From Candidatus Brocadia sp. (lineage in GTDB: Bacteria; Planctomycetota; Brocadiia; Brocadiales; Brocadiaceae), in assembly GCA_021646415.1 (NCBI GenBank), contig SOEU01000022.1:1-55244 (forward strand): a stretch of 55,244 bases of DNA, in the 5' to 3' direction. Positions 22,485 to 32,403 of this stretch are shown here, one piece after another. The notes beneath the pieces were generated by a model, which was not told the origin of the DNA, ran no database searches, and saw nothing but the letters and a program-made list of their open reading frames with translations. The translations under genes and the position numbers were made by a program. Within the stretch, counting starts at the first letter, position 1; every line of letters starts with the position of its first letter.

Positions 22485-23729
22485 TTATTTAGTAGAAAGT
22501 TCACCAGCACCGGAGTCTAAATAGAGTTCATCCACTATAAGCTGTGTGTTGAAAAGCATCTTCTCATATTGAGTATATACGCCGTGCCCAAAAAGAGTTT
22601 TATGAGCATTCCACCAGAACCAACTGTTGTCTTTATAATCTACCAAAAGGGTTTTACCATAGTGAGGGACACGCATTTTTACTTCTGCATTTTTTTTCCA
22701 GGAATTAATATTACAACCATCACCCAATAAAATATCAAGTTTTTTGTTTTCTTCTTCTTTTTGTAAAACAAAACTATCTGAGCCGGCAATTCCCCATTGT
22801 TGTATATAATCGCCGTCTTTAGTCCAAAGCACGCCCTCAAGACTACCACCAGTATATTCTTTCCCACGATGATTGATGATATTCAATAAACGGTAGTTTC
22901 CATCTCCCCAGCCGTAACGAGGGGGTGTGCCAAAGGTAACAATATCTAATTGAACCTGACGAATTTTTTGCAAACATTCATCAAAGTTAGCAATATCTTC
23001 TTTATTATCCTGACAATTAACTTTATCAAAATTAATAATATTACGAAGATCTTTTATTCCGGGTGACTGCGCCAGAAAATTTGTCAGAAGAGCAAATAAT
23101 TGCCCAGCATGACTATGTCCTATAAGCAAGATGCGTTCTCCCGGTGTTGGCACCCTTTGATTGATATCCCATGCTAGAGCTTTTGTCAGACACACAACAC
23201 CTTCCAAGCGGGCCAGGTGGTAATTTGCTGAAGACCATATAAAGTTTTCACAATGAATTTTATTACCGATAGCCTTTTTAAAAAGACCGACATACCCGTC
23301 CGTATAATTACCCACATCAGCATATGTTTTATCATTAACCTTTTTGATAAAATTGGTTATCGTTTTTTCATATTCAGGGCTTAATTCAGGATAAACATAT
23401 TGTTTAACCCATGAAATAGTTTCGGCAGGATCGTTGCCAACAAAGGTACCGTGCACAAAATAAACTGAACGTACTTTAGCAAGTTCTAACTGCTGTCCCA
23501 AAGCACTCATTGCACTTCTCCACTTTTCAGGCTGATCTTCCAGCCTGAATGATTTTTTGTTAAAAGGTGCTATTTTGTTAAATTCATACATGAGAACAGG
23601 ATTAGAGGGGGGAATGTTAATATATTTCTGAGGCGTAAGGTCTGCCTTTACTGCATGTTCTTGAACAAATAAAGCAAACAAGAGCAAAATAAAAAGCAAG
23701 ACAATAAAACTTTTCTGCTGAGTATACAT
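22485..23729 (-). CDS. secreted alpha/beta-hydrolase (lipase-like)
   Basis: 414 aa. An N-terminal signal sequence (SFIVLLFILLLFALFVQE) is followed by an alpha/beta-hydrolase fold. VYFVHGTFVGND suits the oxyanion region and ILLIGHSHAGQLFALL contains the nucleophile elbow GHSHAG. Candidate acid and histidine lie in QLDIVTFGTPPRYGWG and near the C-terminal TLFGHGVYTQYE. AAGGAGG sits about 5 nt before the ATG. Substrate unknown; GHSHAG and FGTP are typical of triacylglycerol-lipase/PGAP1-like enzymes. Confidence 0.75.
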   Translation of the reverse strand: MYTQQKSFIVLLFILLLFALFVQEHAVKADLTPQKYINIPPSNPVLMYEFNKIAPFNKKSFRLEDQPEKWRSAMSALGQQLELAKVRSVYFVHGTFVGNDPAETISWVKQYVYPELSPEYEKTITNFIKKVNDKTYADVGNYTDGYVGLFKKAIGNKIHCENFIWSSANYHLARLEGVVCLTKALAWDINQRVPTPGERILLIGHSHAGQLFALLTNFLAQSPGIKDLRNIINFDKVNCQDNKEDIANFDECLQKIRQVQLDIVTFGTPPRYGWGDGNYRLLNIINHRGKEYTGGSLEGVLWTKDGDYIQQWGIAGSDSFVLQKEEENKKLDILLGDGCNINSWKKNAEVKMRVPHYGKTLLVDYKDNSWFWWNAHKTLFGHGVYTQYEKMLFNTQLIVDELYLDSGAGELSTK

Positions 23730-23745
23730 CTTAACCTCCTTCTCT

Positions 23746-23980
23746 TTTCGTGTCGGTCATCTGAACCAGCATTTTCAGAGTTGCAGAACTTCTCCAAAAT
23801 AATTGAGACATGTTTAGTGAGGATGGAAACTCTATAATGGGCAATCCCCTCTTTTGCCTGGGCACTTAGGTATTTAATTATTTGCCTGTCTTTCTTCTCC
23901 GGCCGCTCTTTCAACAAAATTCGGTTGGCCGGTTTTTTGTCTTTTTTGACATCTTGCCATTCCGTAAATTGCCGTTTCAT
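23746..23980 (-). other. possible small protein upstream of lipase-like gene
   Basis: A minus-strand frame starting at 23980 (MKRQFTEWQDVKKDKKPANR) stays open and overlaps the lipase-like gene start in another frame, ending near 23648. The first 80 residues are basic and helical without a known motif. GAGGG lies close to the ATG. Possibly a small gene with a damaged 3' end. Weak. Confidence 0.25.
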
Positions 23981-24154
23981 GATACCCTCGCACTTTTGAT
24001 CCAAATAAAGTGATCATGACGACGGACGTTGAACTTTAAAAAAAACCGTTTGTGCAAGGCGGCGAATTTAAATGAATACCGAGATTCTTTCCCATCTTGT
24101 GCTTTGCCAAAAAGCGTTCCTGTCCAGAGAACGATTCGCAACGTAACCCGGGAA

Positions 24155-24385
24155 TCACTGCGGGGTCCGAAGCGCCAGAGTCAAAACTCCGGTAACGCCC
24201 GGAACTTGAGCAAATGCGCTGAGGGCATTGTCAAGATCAACAAGAGATTCCGCATTAATATGCAGAATCACGCCAAACCCATATGCGTTTCCGACCACCA
24301 ATTGTTTGGCGTTCCCCAGAGAAATGCTCCTGAGAGTTTCTTCACTCACGTTTTGTCCTTCGATTAAAACCAAACTCAGCATCAT
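24155..24385 (-). CDS. small ferredoxin-fold protein (76 aa)
   Basis: MMLSLVLIEGQNVSEETLRS, then GNAYGFGVILHINAESLVDL, ending in FAQVPGVTGVLTLALRTPQ. The alternating strand-helix pattern and the closing PGV..V..LAL resemble the small alpha-beta ligand-binding (RAM/Lrp) fold, but without any DNA-binding domain. AGGAGG 7 nt before the ATG supports expression. The region to 24591 on its left holds no other gene. Confidence 0.6.
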   Translation of the reverse strand: MMLSLVLIEGQNVSEETLRSISLGNAKQLVVGNAYGFGVILHINAESLVDLDNALSAFAQVPGVTGVLTLALRTPQ

Positions 24386-24591
24386 GTTGTTTCCTCCTAA
24401 CAGTTAATTTCAATCATTGTAACTACTTTCATATCAGGCTTTCTGCATTTTTCGCCAATCGCCCATTCCGGATTATACAGGATGTATAATCCTGCCTATA
24501 ATCCATCAACCAGGTTTCGGACGCAGCGACCTCTTTTGCTCAAAACATGGGGCGTAGATTATCGTCGTGCTGACATCTTTGGCAAAGACAA

Positions 24592-25962
24592 TCAGGGATT
24601 GTCATTTACCGTTTTGCAATGTTCACCTTGCATTTCCATAAGCATCCTGGCGCTTTTGTCAATTGGAACAAGCTCCTCGATTTCCTTCTTACTCCCGGCA
24701 CCGAGCGCTTCGAACTTTCGCACGGAGGGGAGCACACGTCCTTCGAATGATGCCACAGCTGAGTTGAATGCCTCCACTGCCTTCCCAAGAGTTCCACCGA
24801 GCCTTGTGAGATGTTCAACCATCGTTGCAACGCGTTCATGGAGTTCTTGTCCGAGTTCACTAATCTTCCTGGTATTCTCTGACATCTGTTCCTGCCGCCA
24901 GCCGTAGTACACGGCACGCAGGAGTGCGATCAGGGTTGTTGGCGTTGCCAGGATGACATGCTGCTTCGCTCCTTCTTCAATTAATGCGGGATCCAATTCG
25001 AGGGCCGCGCTGAAAAAGGTTTCGCCAGGCAGAAAAAGAACCACAAATTCCGGTGTAGGTTGAAATTGTTCCCAGTAAGATTTTGCGCTCAATTTTGTCA
25101 TGTGAGACCGAATCTGTTGTGCATGGCCCTTGAGCTTTGATAATCGCAGTTCATCGCTTGCAGATTCTAATGCATCTAAATAAGCCTGAAGAGGTGTTTT
25201 TGCGTCAACAACAATATTTTTTCCTCCGGGCAATCGTACGAGCATATCGGGCCGCAATCGTCCATCTTCCGTTGTTACCGTTTGCTGCCGGTAAAAATCG
25301 CAGTATTCCAGCATACCTGCAATCTCGACTACCCGCTTGAGTTGTATTTCTCCCCAGTGGCCTCGAACCGCCGGTGTCCGAAGGGCCTTGACCAGATTGC
25401 CTGTTTCAGACTGTAATTTCTCCTGCGTATAAATTAAGGATTTCACCTGCTCCGTTAGACTTCCGTACGCCTGCTGACGGGCTTTTTCTAATTCCTGGAT
25501 CTGGGTATCTACCTTCTCCAGGGACTGCTTGATAGGTGTGACGAGTTGTTCAACGGCCTTCTGTCTCTGTTCGAGGTCTCCCTTTGCCTCGGTCTGATAT
25601 TTTTCCAGGGTAATTTTTGCCAGCTCCAGGAAGGATTGGTTGTTACTCCTCAGCGCTTCAGATGAAAGTGCCTTAAAGGCATCACCCAGCTTCAGGGTAG
25701 CATGATTAAGGATGTCCAATTTTTCATAAGATGCCTTACGCTCGTGTTCGAGAATGGTCTCCAGTCGCACGATTTCCTGATTGAGCTGAGAAACTGTTTC
25801 ATTCTTCAGGTCAAGATCGGCCCGTGTATTCGTCAGATCCTGTTGGGTTGTGATGAATTGTTCATTGAGCGTAGCAATGCGTACCCTGCAAAACAGCCAG
25901 GTGATAGCAGTTCCCGCAAAAATCCCGGCAATTATTGCAATAATCAACCACTGCATTTCCAT
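24592..25962 (-). CDS. rmuC: DNA recombination protein RmuC
   Basis: 456 aa with an N-terminal membrane segment (LIIAIIAGIFAGTAITWLFC), a long coiled coil (about 30-180) and the RmuC nuclease-like core: RGHWGEIQLKRVVEIAGM, RPDMLVRLPGGKNIVVDAKT, FVVLFLPGETFFSAAL. The D..V..PGG...VVDAK pattern is that of PD-(D/E)XK folds. RmuC limits inversions at short repeats, notable in so repeat-rich a genome. It starts 5 nt after the glmS stop and is the last gene of the envelope operon. Confidence 0.93.
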   Translation of the reverse strand: MEMQWLIIAIIAGIFAGTAITWLFCRVRIATLNEQFITTQQDLTNTRADLDLKNETVSQLNQEIVRLETILEHERKASYEKLDILNHATLKLGDAFKALSSEALRSNNQSFLELAKITLEKYQTEAKGDLEQRQKAVEQLVTPIKQSLEKVDTQIQELEKARQQAYGSLTEQVKSLIYTQEKLQSETGNLVKALRTPAVRGHWGEIQLKRVVEIAGMLEYCDFYRQQTVTTEDGRLRPDMLVRLPGGKNIVVDAKTPLQAYLDALESASDELRLSKLKGHAQQIRSHMTKLSAKSYWEQFQPTPEFVVLFLPGETFFSAALELDPALIEEGAKQHVILATPTTLIALLRAVYYGWRQEQMSENTRKISELGQELHERVATMVEHLTRLGGTLGKAVEAFNSAVASFEGRVLPSVRKFEALGAGSKKEIEELVPIDKSARMLMEMQGEHCKTVNDNP

Positions 25963-25967
25963 AGGAA

Positions 25968-27794
25968 TTATTCAACCGTCACACTTTTGGCGAGGTTTCT
26001 GGGTTTATCGACATCACACCCCCGCATGACTGCCATATGATAGGCCATTAATTGCAGCGGTATTACGGAAAGGATTGGCGTCAGGCAGTCGGACGTCTTG
26101 GGTATGTAAAAGACATGGTCGACCTTCTCTACAATCTGCTCATCACCTTCAGTTGCAATTGCAATCAGCCTTCCACCCCTGGATCTGACCTCTGCAATAT
26201 TACTTAAGATCTTTCCGTAGACGCTATCTTTTGTAGCGATAAAGACCACGGGCATATTCTTGTTAATGAGGGCAATGGGACCATGCTTCATCTCTGCCGC
26301 CGGATAGCCCTCGGCATGGATATAGGATATTTCCTTGAGTTTTAACGCACCTTCAAGCGCTACCGGATAATTGTATCCTCTCCCCAAATAGAGGGCGTTT
26401 TCACTATCCTTATATATCCTTGCAAGTTCCACAATCTTCTCTTCCATGCTGAGAATGGTCTGAACCTTATCCGGTATTGATTGAATGACCTTGATCATAT
26501 CGGAAGGTATCGGAGCGTGGGGATACTTCAGGTTCATCATGTAAATGGTAAACAGATATAAAACGGTAATCTGCGCGGTAAACGCCTTGGTGGATGCAAC
26601 TCCTATCTCCGGGCCGATATGTAAATAAATCCCGCAATCAGCCTCCCTGGCAATGGTACTGCCAACGACATTACAGACAGAAAGCAACTTTGCGCCTTTG
26701 TGTTTAGCCTCGCGCATTGCTGCAAGGGTATCTGCCGTCTCACCTGACTGGCTTATGGCAATCACTACCGTACCTTCTTCAATAACGGGATTCCGGTACC
26801 GAAATTCTGAGGCATATTCTACCTCAACGGGTATGCGTGCCAGCTCTTCCAGCATATACTCACCCACAAGCCCTGCATGCCAGGACGTGCCACAGGCGAC
26901 GATAACGATGCGTTTCGCCTCTCTGAGTTCCTTTTCACAACTCATTAATCCACCCAGTTTTATTAAACCGCTATTACTTTCAATTCTTCCGCGCATTACA
27001 TTTCGTAGTGCTTGAGGTTGTTCATGGATCTCTTTGAGCATAAAATGTTCATAGCCACCCTTTTCGATCATATCAATATTCCACAGTACCTCTTCCACCT
27101 TTTTATATGTGGGAATATTTTGCATGGTCTTGGTTTCGTAATGGTTCAAAGTAAGAATAGCCACCTCGTTGTCATCCAGATATACCACATCCCTCGTATG
27201 CTCCAGCGAAGCAGAAACATCTGAGGTAATAAAATATTCCTGATTCCCAATTCCTATTACAAGAGGCGATCCCTTTCTCGCCGCTACAATTTTCTGCGGG
27301 TCCTTCGTAGAGATTACTGCAATGCCATAGGTTCCTTCGACCTCTTTTAACGCCTCCATAACGGCCATTTCAAGATTACCCTGAAAGTACTTTTCGATGA
27401 GATGCGCCAGTACTTCTGTATCTGTTTCACTCTTGAAGGTATGACCTTCCCGTTTTAATCTTGATTTTAAATAATCAAAATTTTCAATAATTCCATTATG
27501 TACCACGGCAATCTCATGGTGACAATCCGTATGAGGATGGGCATTCTCCATCGTTGGCGCACCATGCGTTGCCCATCGTGTATGGACAATTCCTGCATGG
27601 GTATTGGAATTGTTCCCATCAAGTATCTTCTCTAATTCGGCGATCTTACCAACGGCCTTTTCGCACTTCAGAACACCGTTCTCAACGAATGCAATCCCGG
27701 AAGAATCATACCCACGGTATTCAAGTCTTTTAATACCGTCTAATAGCACCCTGACAGCCTTGTTATGTCCAATATATCCTACAATTCCACACAT
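25968..27794 (-). CDS. glmS: glutamine-fructose-6-phosphate aminotransferase
   Basis: 608 aa. Makes glucosamine-6-phosphate, the entry to peptidoglycan and lipid A amino sugars. The start at 27794 exposes the catalytic Cys as residue 2 (MCGIVGYIGHNKA); an in-frame ATG 5 codons upstream would mask it. The glutaminase domain has RWATHG and HNGIIENF. Two SIS domains carry VACGTSWHAG, ISQSGETADTLAA and the C-terminal KSVTVE. It lies 17 nt after lpxD and 5 nt before rmuC, so it is operonic. I see no glmS ribozyme in the short leader. Confidence 0.97.
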   Translation of the reverse strand: MCGIVGYIGHNKAVRVLLDGIKRLEYRGYDSSGIAFVENGVLKCEKAVGKIAELEKILDGNNSNTHAGIVHTRWATHGAPTMENAHPHTDCHHEIAVVHNGIIENFDYLKSRLKREGHTFKSETDTEVLAHLIEKYFQGNLEMAVMEALKEVEGTYGIAVISTKDPQKIVAARKGSPLVIGIGNQEYFITSDVSASLEHTRDVVYLDDNEVAILTLNHYETKTMQNIPTYKKVEEVLWNIDMIEKGGYEHFMLKEIHEQPQALRNVMRGRIESNSGLIKLGGLMSCEKELREAKRIVIVACGTSWHAGLVGEYMLEELARIPVEVEYASEFRYRNPVIEEGTVVIAISQSGETADTLAAMREAKHKGAKLLSVCNVVGSTIAREADCGIYLHIGPEIGVASTKAFTAQITVLYLFTIYMMNLKYPHAPIPSDMIKVIQSIPDKVQTILSMEEKIVELARIYKDSENALYLGRGYNYPVALEGALKLKEISYIHAEGYPAAEMKHGPIALINKNMPVVFIATKDSVYGKILSNIAEVRSRGGRLIAIATEGDEQIVEKVDHVFYIPKTSDCLTPILSVIPLQLMAYHMAVMRGCDVDKPRNLAKSVTVE

Positions 27795-27811
27795 ACGTTT
27801 GTCCCTCAAAA

Positions 27812-28822
27812 TTATTGTGATGTTTTCACAAGTCTTTTCATTGTATTATATATTTCCGGTAATTTTTTGATCAATACCTGGATACGTTTTTCTTCAGTAA
27901 TGGGCTTGGCTGGTGAACCCCACACAACAGAACCGGCCTCCAGGCTCTTGTAAACATTAGAACCCCCACCAATAATACAGTTATCGCCTATAGATGCATG
28001 ATCGGTAACGCCGACATCTTCTGCAATCAGGACATGCTTCCCAATTTTAGTGCTTCCTGCAATCTTGGCATATGCAATGAGCATGGAGTTGTCCCCTATG
28101 GTAACATTGTGGGCAATATGGGAATGATTGTCTATCTTTACGCCGTTTCCAATAATCGTTTTATCGAGTGCAGCGCGGCAGATCGTTACCATGGAGCCAA
28201 TTTCCACATCGTCTCCTATTTCCACTGCTCCAATCTGCGGTATCTTGACGTGTCTTTTCTCTATTTGAAGATAGCCAAATCCATCGTCTCCAATAACGCT
28301 GTTGCAATGGATAATAACCCGTTTGCCAATGATACTATTTTCTCTTATAGATACATTGGCATAGATGATGGTATCGTCTCCAAGGTAACTCTCCTTGCCA
28401 ATAAACGTGTTTGGATAAATCGTAACATAATTTCCTATCCTTACGTTATCTTCAATGACAACATGAGCACCAATGGAAACATCGTTCCCAATGATAGCAG
28501 CCTTACTGATAACAGCCGTAGGGTGAATACCGATAGGGCGCATATATCGTTCTTTTGCCACGACTTCCATAAATTTCGTGAAGGCAAGATAAGGATTTTC
28601 AATGACGATTTGTGGTTTTTTAAGTGCTTGTATTTCGCGATGTAAAATTATTGCGGAAGCCTTGGATGCCATGGCCTGGGGAGCTAGCGTATCATTCTTG
28701 ATGAATGTTATATCCCCTTCTTTTGCGACTTCAACGCTGGCAATACCCGTGATGCAGGTATCTCCATTGCCAATGACTTTTCCGCCAATAACAGATTGAA
28801 TTTCATCAAGCGTAAATTTCAT
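27812..28822 (-). CDS. lpxD: UDP-3-O-acylglucosamine N-acyltransferase
   Basis: 336-aa left-handed beta-helix acyltransferase of lipid A synthesis. It uses acyl-ACP, fitting its place just after acpP-fabF. An N-terminal substrate-binding domain (FTLDEIQSVIGGKVIG) is followed by hexapeptide repeats (IGNDVSIGAHVVIEDNVRIG). The catalytic His lies in IDNHSHIAHNVTIG. A C-terminal helix (LIKKLPEIYNTMKRLVK) is present. Presence of lpxD implies a lipid A-bearing outer membrane. Confidence 0.96.
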   Translation of the reverse strand: MKFTLDEIQSVIGGKVIGNGDTCITGIASVEVAKEGDITFIKNDTLAPQAMASKASAIILHREIQALKKPQIVIENPYLAFTKFMEVVAKERYMRPIGIHPTAVISKAAIIGNDVSIGAHVVIEDNVRIGNYVTIYPNTFIGKESYLGDDTIIYANVSIRENSIIGKRVIIHCNSVIGDDGFGYLQIEKRHVKIPQIGAVEIGDDVEIGSMVTICRAALDKTIIGNGVKIDNHSHIAHNVTIGDNSMLIAYAKIAGSTKIGKHVLIAEDVGVTDHASIGDNCIIGGGSNVYKSLEAGSVVWGSPAKPITEEKRIQVLIKKLPEIYNTMKRLVKTSQ

Positions 28823-28919
28823 GTTCTGTAAATCTTCAATTTAAAGGGGAGGCAGGAAAAGCAGTTCTAAAATGATGAAAAAGTTGTTGTCGTATGATAA
28901 TTGTGTTTATTTTGTATGC

Positions 28920-30164
28920 CTATACCCGTCCAAGGATGACGCTGGCATTGTGTCCGCCAAAACCGAATGAATTGGAAAGGGACTTCCCAACCTTCCTTTC
29001 TCGGGCCACGTTGGGGATGAAATCCAATCCGGAGCATTCAGGATCCGGTGCCTCATAATTGATCGTTGGGGGAAGAACCCCTTTCTTAATTACTAAGGCG
29101 CAGATGATAACTTCGACACTTCCCGAAGCTCCGAGTTGATGCCCCAGCATAGACTTTGTAGAACTAACGGGGATTTTGGGTGCGTTGAGCCCAAAAACAT
29201 TCTTTACGGCCTTCATTTCGATGTTGTCACCAATAGGGGTTGATGTAGCATGGGCGTTGATATAATCAATCTCTTCGGGATTGCACTGTGCGTCTTTCAG
29301 GGCACTTGTCATACACCGCATTGCTCCTTCGCCGTTGGGTTCAGGCGCTGCGATATGGTACGCATCTGAATTGAGACCGTAACCGAGTACTTCTGCATAA
29401 ATATTAGCGCCTCGTTTTTTTGCTATCTCAAAATCTTCAAGCACAACGACACCAGCCCCTTCGGAAAGAACGAAACCGTCCCGGTCTTTATCAAAAGGAC
29501 GGCTGGCCTTTTGTGGTTCCTTATTGCGGGTAGAGAGGGCTTTCATAGAGCTAAAACCACCAAGGGCTAAAGGGGTAATTACGGCCTCTGAGCTTCCTGC
29601 AAGCATAATATCTGCATCCCCTCTTTGGATAATACGGACAGCCTCCCCTATGGCATTGACTCCCGTAGTGCATGCTGTAACCAGTGCATAATTGGGGCCC
29701 TTGAGTCCGAATCGTATTGCAATCTGTGCAGAAGCAGCGTTAACCATCAATTTAGGAATCAGAAAAGGGGATATCCTTGAAGGCCCCTTTTTTAAAAGAA
29801 TTTCATGCTGCGCTTCAAGTTCTATCAAACCACCCATACCTGAGCCAATTACAACCCCACCCCTTGTTTTGTCGAAGCTTTCCGTATTTAGTTCGGCATC
29901 TTTCACAGCCTGGATAGAAGCAACTATAGCAAACTGAGAGAACCGATCGAGTCGCCGCGCTTCTTTGACATCAAACCACTGAACAGGGTCAAAATCGCTG
30001 ACTTCCCCCCCGAAATGGACATCAAAAGCAGAGGTATCAAAAGCGGTGATGGGTTTTATTCCACTTTTCCCTTCGCACAATGCCAACCAGATTTGGTTTA
30101 TTTTCTGCCCTAGGGGGGTAATCGCCCCAACACCGGTAATAACGACCCTTCGCCGTTTCTGCAT
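28920..30164 (-). CDS. fabF: 3-oxoacyl-ACP synthase II
   Basis: 414-aa condensing enzyme elongating acyl-ACP with malonyl-ACP. The Cys-His-His triad is seen in VTACTTGVNAIGEA, INAHATSTPIGD and STKSMLGHQLGASG. The C-terminal NSFGFGGHNAS motif is intact. It begins immediately after the acpP stop codon with no spacer, so its ribosome binding site lies inside acpP and translation is presumably coupled. Confidence 0.97.
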   Translation of the reverse strand: MQKRRRVVITGVGAITPLGQKINQIWLALCEGKSGIKPITAFDTSAFDVHFGGEVSDFDPVQWFDVKEARRLDRFSQFAIVASIQAVKDAELNTESFDKTRGGVVIGSGMGGLIELEAQHEILLKKGPSRISPFLIPKLMVNAASAQIAIRFGLKGPNYALVTACTTGVNAIGEAVRIIQRGDADIMLAGSSEAVITPLALGGFSSMKALSTRNKEPQKASRPFDKDRDGFVLSEGAGVVVLEDFEIAKKRGANIYAEVLGYGLNSDAYHIAAPEPNGEGAMRCMTSALKDAQCNPEEIDYINAHATSTPIGDNIEMKAVKNVFGLNAPKIPVSSTKSMLGHQLGASGSVEVIICALVIKKGVLPPTINYEAPDPECSGLDFIPNVARERKVGKSLSNSFGFGGHNASVILGRV

Positions 30165-30398
30165 TTATTTGTGTTCCTCGATGTATTTAATAGCGTCTCC
30201 CACCGTCCGTATCTTTTCTGCATCTTCATCAGGAATATTCATATCGAATGCGTCTTCAAATTCCATGATAAGCTCTACGGTATCCAGCGAATCAGCTCCC
30301 AGATCATTAATAAATGATGTATCTTTTGTAATCTGTTCGGCTTTTACCCCCATTTGTTTTGTAATAATCTCTTTAACCTTATCTTCAACTGCTGACAC
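30165..30398 (-). CDS. acpP: acyl carrier protein
   Basis: 77 aa, acidic, with the phosphopantetheine serine in [18 protein letters not shown]. It carries growing acyl chains for FASII, PlsX and LpxD. AGGAGG lies upstream of the ATG. It sits directly between fabD (23 nt) and fabF (0 nt); fabG, which normally precedes acpP, is absent. Confidence 0.98.
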   Translation of the reverse strand: MSAVEDKVKEIITKQMGVKAEQITKDTSFINDLGADSLDTVELIMEFEDAFDMNIPDEDAEKIRTVGDAIKYIEEHK

Positions 30399-30421
30399 GG
30401 TTTTACCTCCTTATGCTAAAA

Positions 30422-31363
30422 TTAATTCGATTTTCCTATATTTTCAAAGGCCTCTACTGTGTCAATGTTTTTGATTTCCTGAGTAGAGTCAATCCTTTTC
30501 ATGAGCCCCGATAAAGTTTTCCCTGGACCGATCTCATAAAACTGATTAAATCCGTTTTGTATCAGCATAGAGATCGACTGATGCCACCGCACTGGACTAT
30601 TTAATTGTTTTGTCAACGATACTTTTATCTCGTCGGGCTCTCTCACATATGTTGCAATGATATTTGCTACAACGGGGATATTTGGTTTTGAAATTGGTGT
30701 TGCTTCCAGTTCCTTCGAAAGCTTATCACTTGCAGGGATCATTAAATCTGAATGAAACGCCCCATCTACCTTCAAAGGTACAACCATTCTCGCGCCTCGT
30801 TCCCTGGCAAGAACGGATGCCTTTTCTAACAAAGGCTTTTCGCCTGAGATAACAACCTGTCCAGGACTATTATAATTTGCAGCACAGATAACTCCCAACG
30901 GACTCATCTCTGCGCAAAGCTGTTCTACTTTTTCGTCTGCCAATCCAATTACAGAAACCATTCCGCCAGGATTTGCATTACACGCCTCTTGCATAAACAG
31001 ACCCCGCTTATACACCAGCCTCACGGCATCTTTAAAGGCCATAGAGCCAGCAGACACATGGGCTGTATACTCTCCCAAACTCAGCCCGGCTGCTGCAAAA
31101 CAGGTGTTTCCCTGAATTACTGAATTTCTTTTTAAGACTTCCAGTATTGCCAGGCTATTCACAAGTATGGCCGGCTGACAAACTGAGGTCTTGTTTAATT
31201 CCTCCTGTTTTCCGTGGAAACAAAGTTCAGCTATATCAAATCCCAGAATCTCATTCGCCTGATTGAATATCTCTTGCGCCTCTTTGAAACATGTATAAAA
31301 ATCCTTACCCATTCCCACATATTGAGTGCCCTGACCTGGAAAAAGTAATGCCGTCTTTCGCAT
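30422..31363 (-). CDS. fabD: malonyl-CoA:ACP transacylase
   Basis: 313-aa enzyme loading malonyl groups onto ACP. TALLFPGQGTQYVGMG opens the protein, GLSLGEYTA holds the serine nucleophile, and GAFHSDLM supplies the catalytic His. I prefer the ATG at 31363, which starts 5 nt after the fabH stop. The in-frame ATG at 31396 lies inside fabH and adds residues foreign to the family. Confidence 0.96.
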   Translation of the reverse strand: MRKTALLFPGQGTQYVGMGKDFYTCFKEAQEIFNQANEILGFDIAELCFHGKQEELNKTSVCQPAILVNSLAILEVLKRNSVIQGNTCFAAAGLSLGEYTAHVSAGSMAFKDAVRLVYKRGLFMQEACNANPGGMVSVIGLADEKVEQLCAEMSPLGVICAANYNSPGQVVISGEKPLLEKASVLARERGARMVVPLKVDGAFHSDLMIPASDKLSKELEATPISKPNIPVVANIIATYVREPDEIKVSLTKQLNSPVRWHQSISMLIQNGFNQFYEIGPGKTLSGLMKRIDSTQEIKNIDTVEAFENIGKSN

Positions 31364-31368
31364 GCTTT

Positions 31369-32358
31369 CTACCACCGGATGACCGAGGATCCCCACGTTA
31401 ATCCTCCTCCAAACGCCACCAGCATAACAATATCGCCTTTGGAGAGACGACCTTCCTTTCTGGCCTCATCAATTGCGATGGGAATAGAGGCTGAGGATGT
31501 GTTTCCGTATTTATCTATGTTTACAAACGCCTTTTCCATAGGCAATCCAAGTTTTTCCATGGTCGCCTCAATGATTCTCAGATTGCTCTGATGGGGGATA
31601 ATCAAGTCGATATCTTCCAGGCAGAGGCCATTCTTATTTACCGTTTCTATAATCAAGTTCGTTATATTATTAATTGCCAGTTTGAATACTTCTTTACCTT
31701 TAAATTGAATATAATGGGTTCTTTCCTGAACCGATTCTAAAGAAGCAGGGTTCTTTGCCCCCCCTCCGGGCATGATCAGCACATCTGCCTGTGACCCATC
31801 TGCAGCCAGGTTCGTAGAAAGAATTTCGTGTTTTGTGCTGCTTTTTTGTATAATAACGGCACCGGCACCATCTCCAAACAACACGCACGTTGAGCGATCA
31901 GTATAGTCTGTAATCTTTGACAAACACTCCGCTCCTACCACGAGGACAGTTTCCATTGCCCCTGAATTTACAAAGCTTTGTCCAATAGACATTGCATAAA
32001 TAAATCCGGCGCATGCCGCCAATATATCAAAAGCGCTAGCCCTGCTTGCCCCTATTTTCTGTTGTATATAACACGATGTCGCAGGAAAGATATGATCGGG
32101 TGTAATTGTCGATGTGATAATCATGTCTAAATCTTCGGGAGAAACTCCGGCATCCTCCATTGCTCGTAAGGATGCCTGGGTAGCAAGATCAGACGTTATT
32201 TGACCATTTTCAACGATACGGCGTTCTCTAATACCTGTCCGTTGGATAATCCAGTCGTCGCTGGTATCAACCATTTTTTCTAAATCATAATTGGTCAAAA
32301 CCTTACCTGGCAGATAGGATCCTATACCTGTAATAGATGCCCTTTGATTTTGTTGCAT
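31369..32358 (-). CDS. fabH: 3-oxoacyl-ACP synthase III
   Basis: 329-aa initiator condensing enzyme joining acyl-CoA and malonyl-ACP. The catalytic Cys116 (ILAACAGFIYAMS), His (LIIPHQSNLRI) and Asn (YGNTSSASIPIA) are present. RTGIRERRI near residue 40 is characteristic. It lies in the rpmF-plsX-fabH-fabD-acpP-fabF series. Confidence 0.97.
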   Translation of the reverse strand: MQQNQRASITGIGSYLPGKVLTNYDLEKMVDTSDDWIIQRTGIRERRIVENGQITSDLATQASLRAMEDAGVSPEDLDMIITSTITPDHIFPATSCYIQQKIGASRASAFDILAACAGFIYAMSIGQSFVNSGAMETVLVVGAECLSKITDYTDRSTCVLFGDGAGAVIIQKSSTKHEILSTNLAADGSQADVLIMPGGGAKNPASLESVQERTHYIQFKGKEVFKLAINNITNLIIETVNKNGLCLEDIDLIIPHQSNLRIIEATMEKLGLPMEKAFVNIDKYGNTSSASIPIAIDEARKEGRLSKGDIVMLVAFGGGLTWGSSVIRW

Positions 32359-32403
32359 GTGAGTTCTTAATTACCCAGAGGAGGTTAATTGGAGGCTAAT
32401 CGG

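Noticed and set aside
27795-27811. glmS ribozyme in the glmS leader
   Set aside because: Only 17 nt separate lpxD and glmS, far too short for the ribozyme core.
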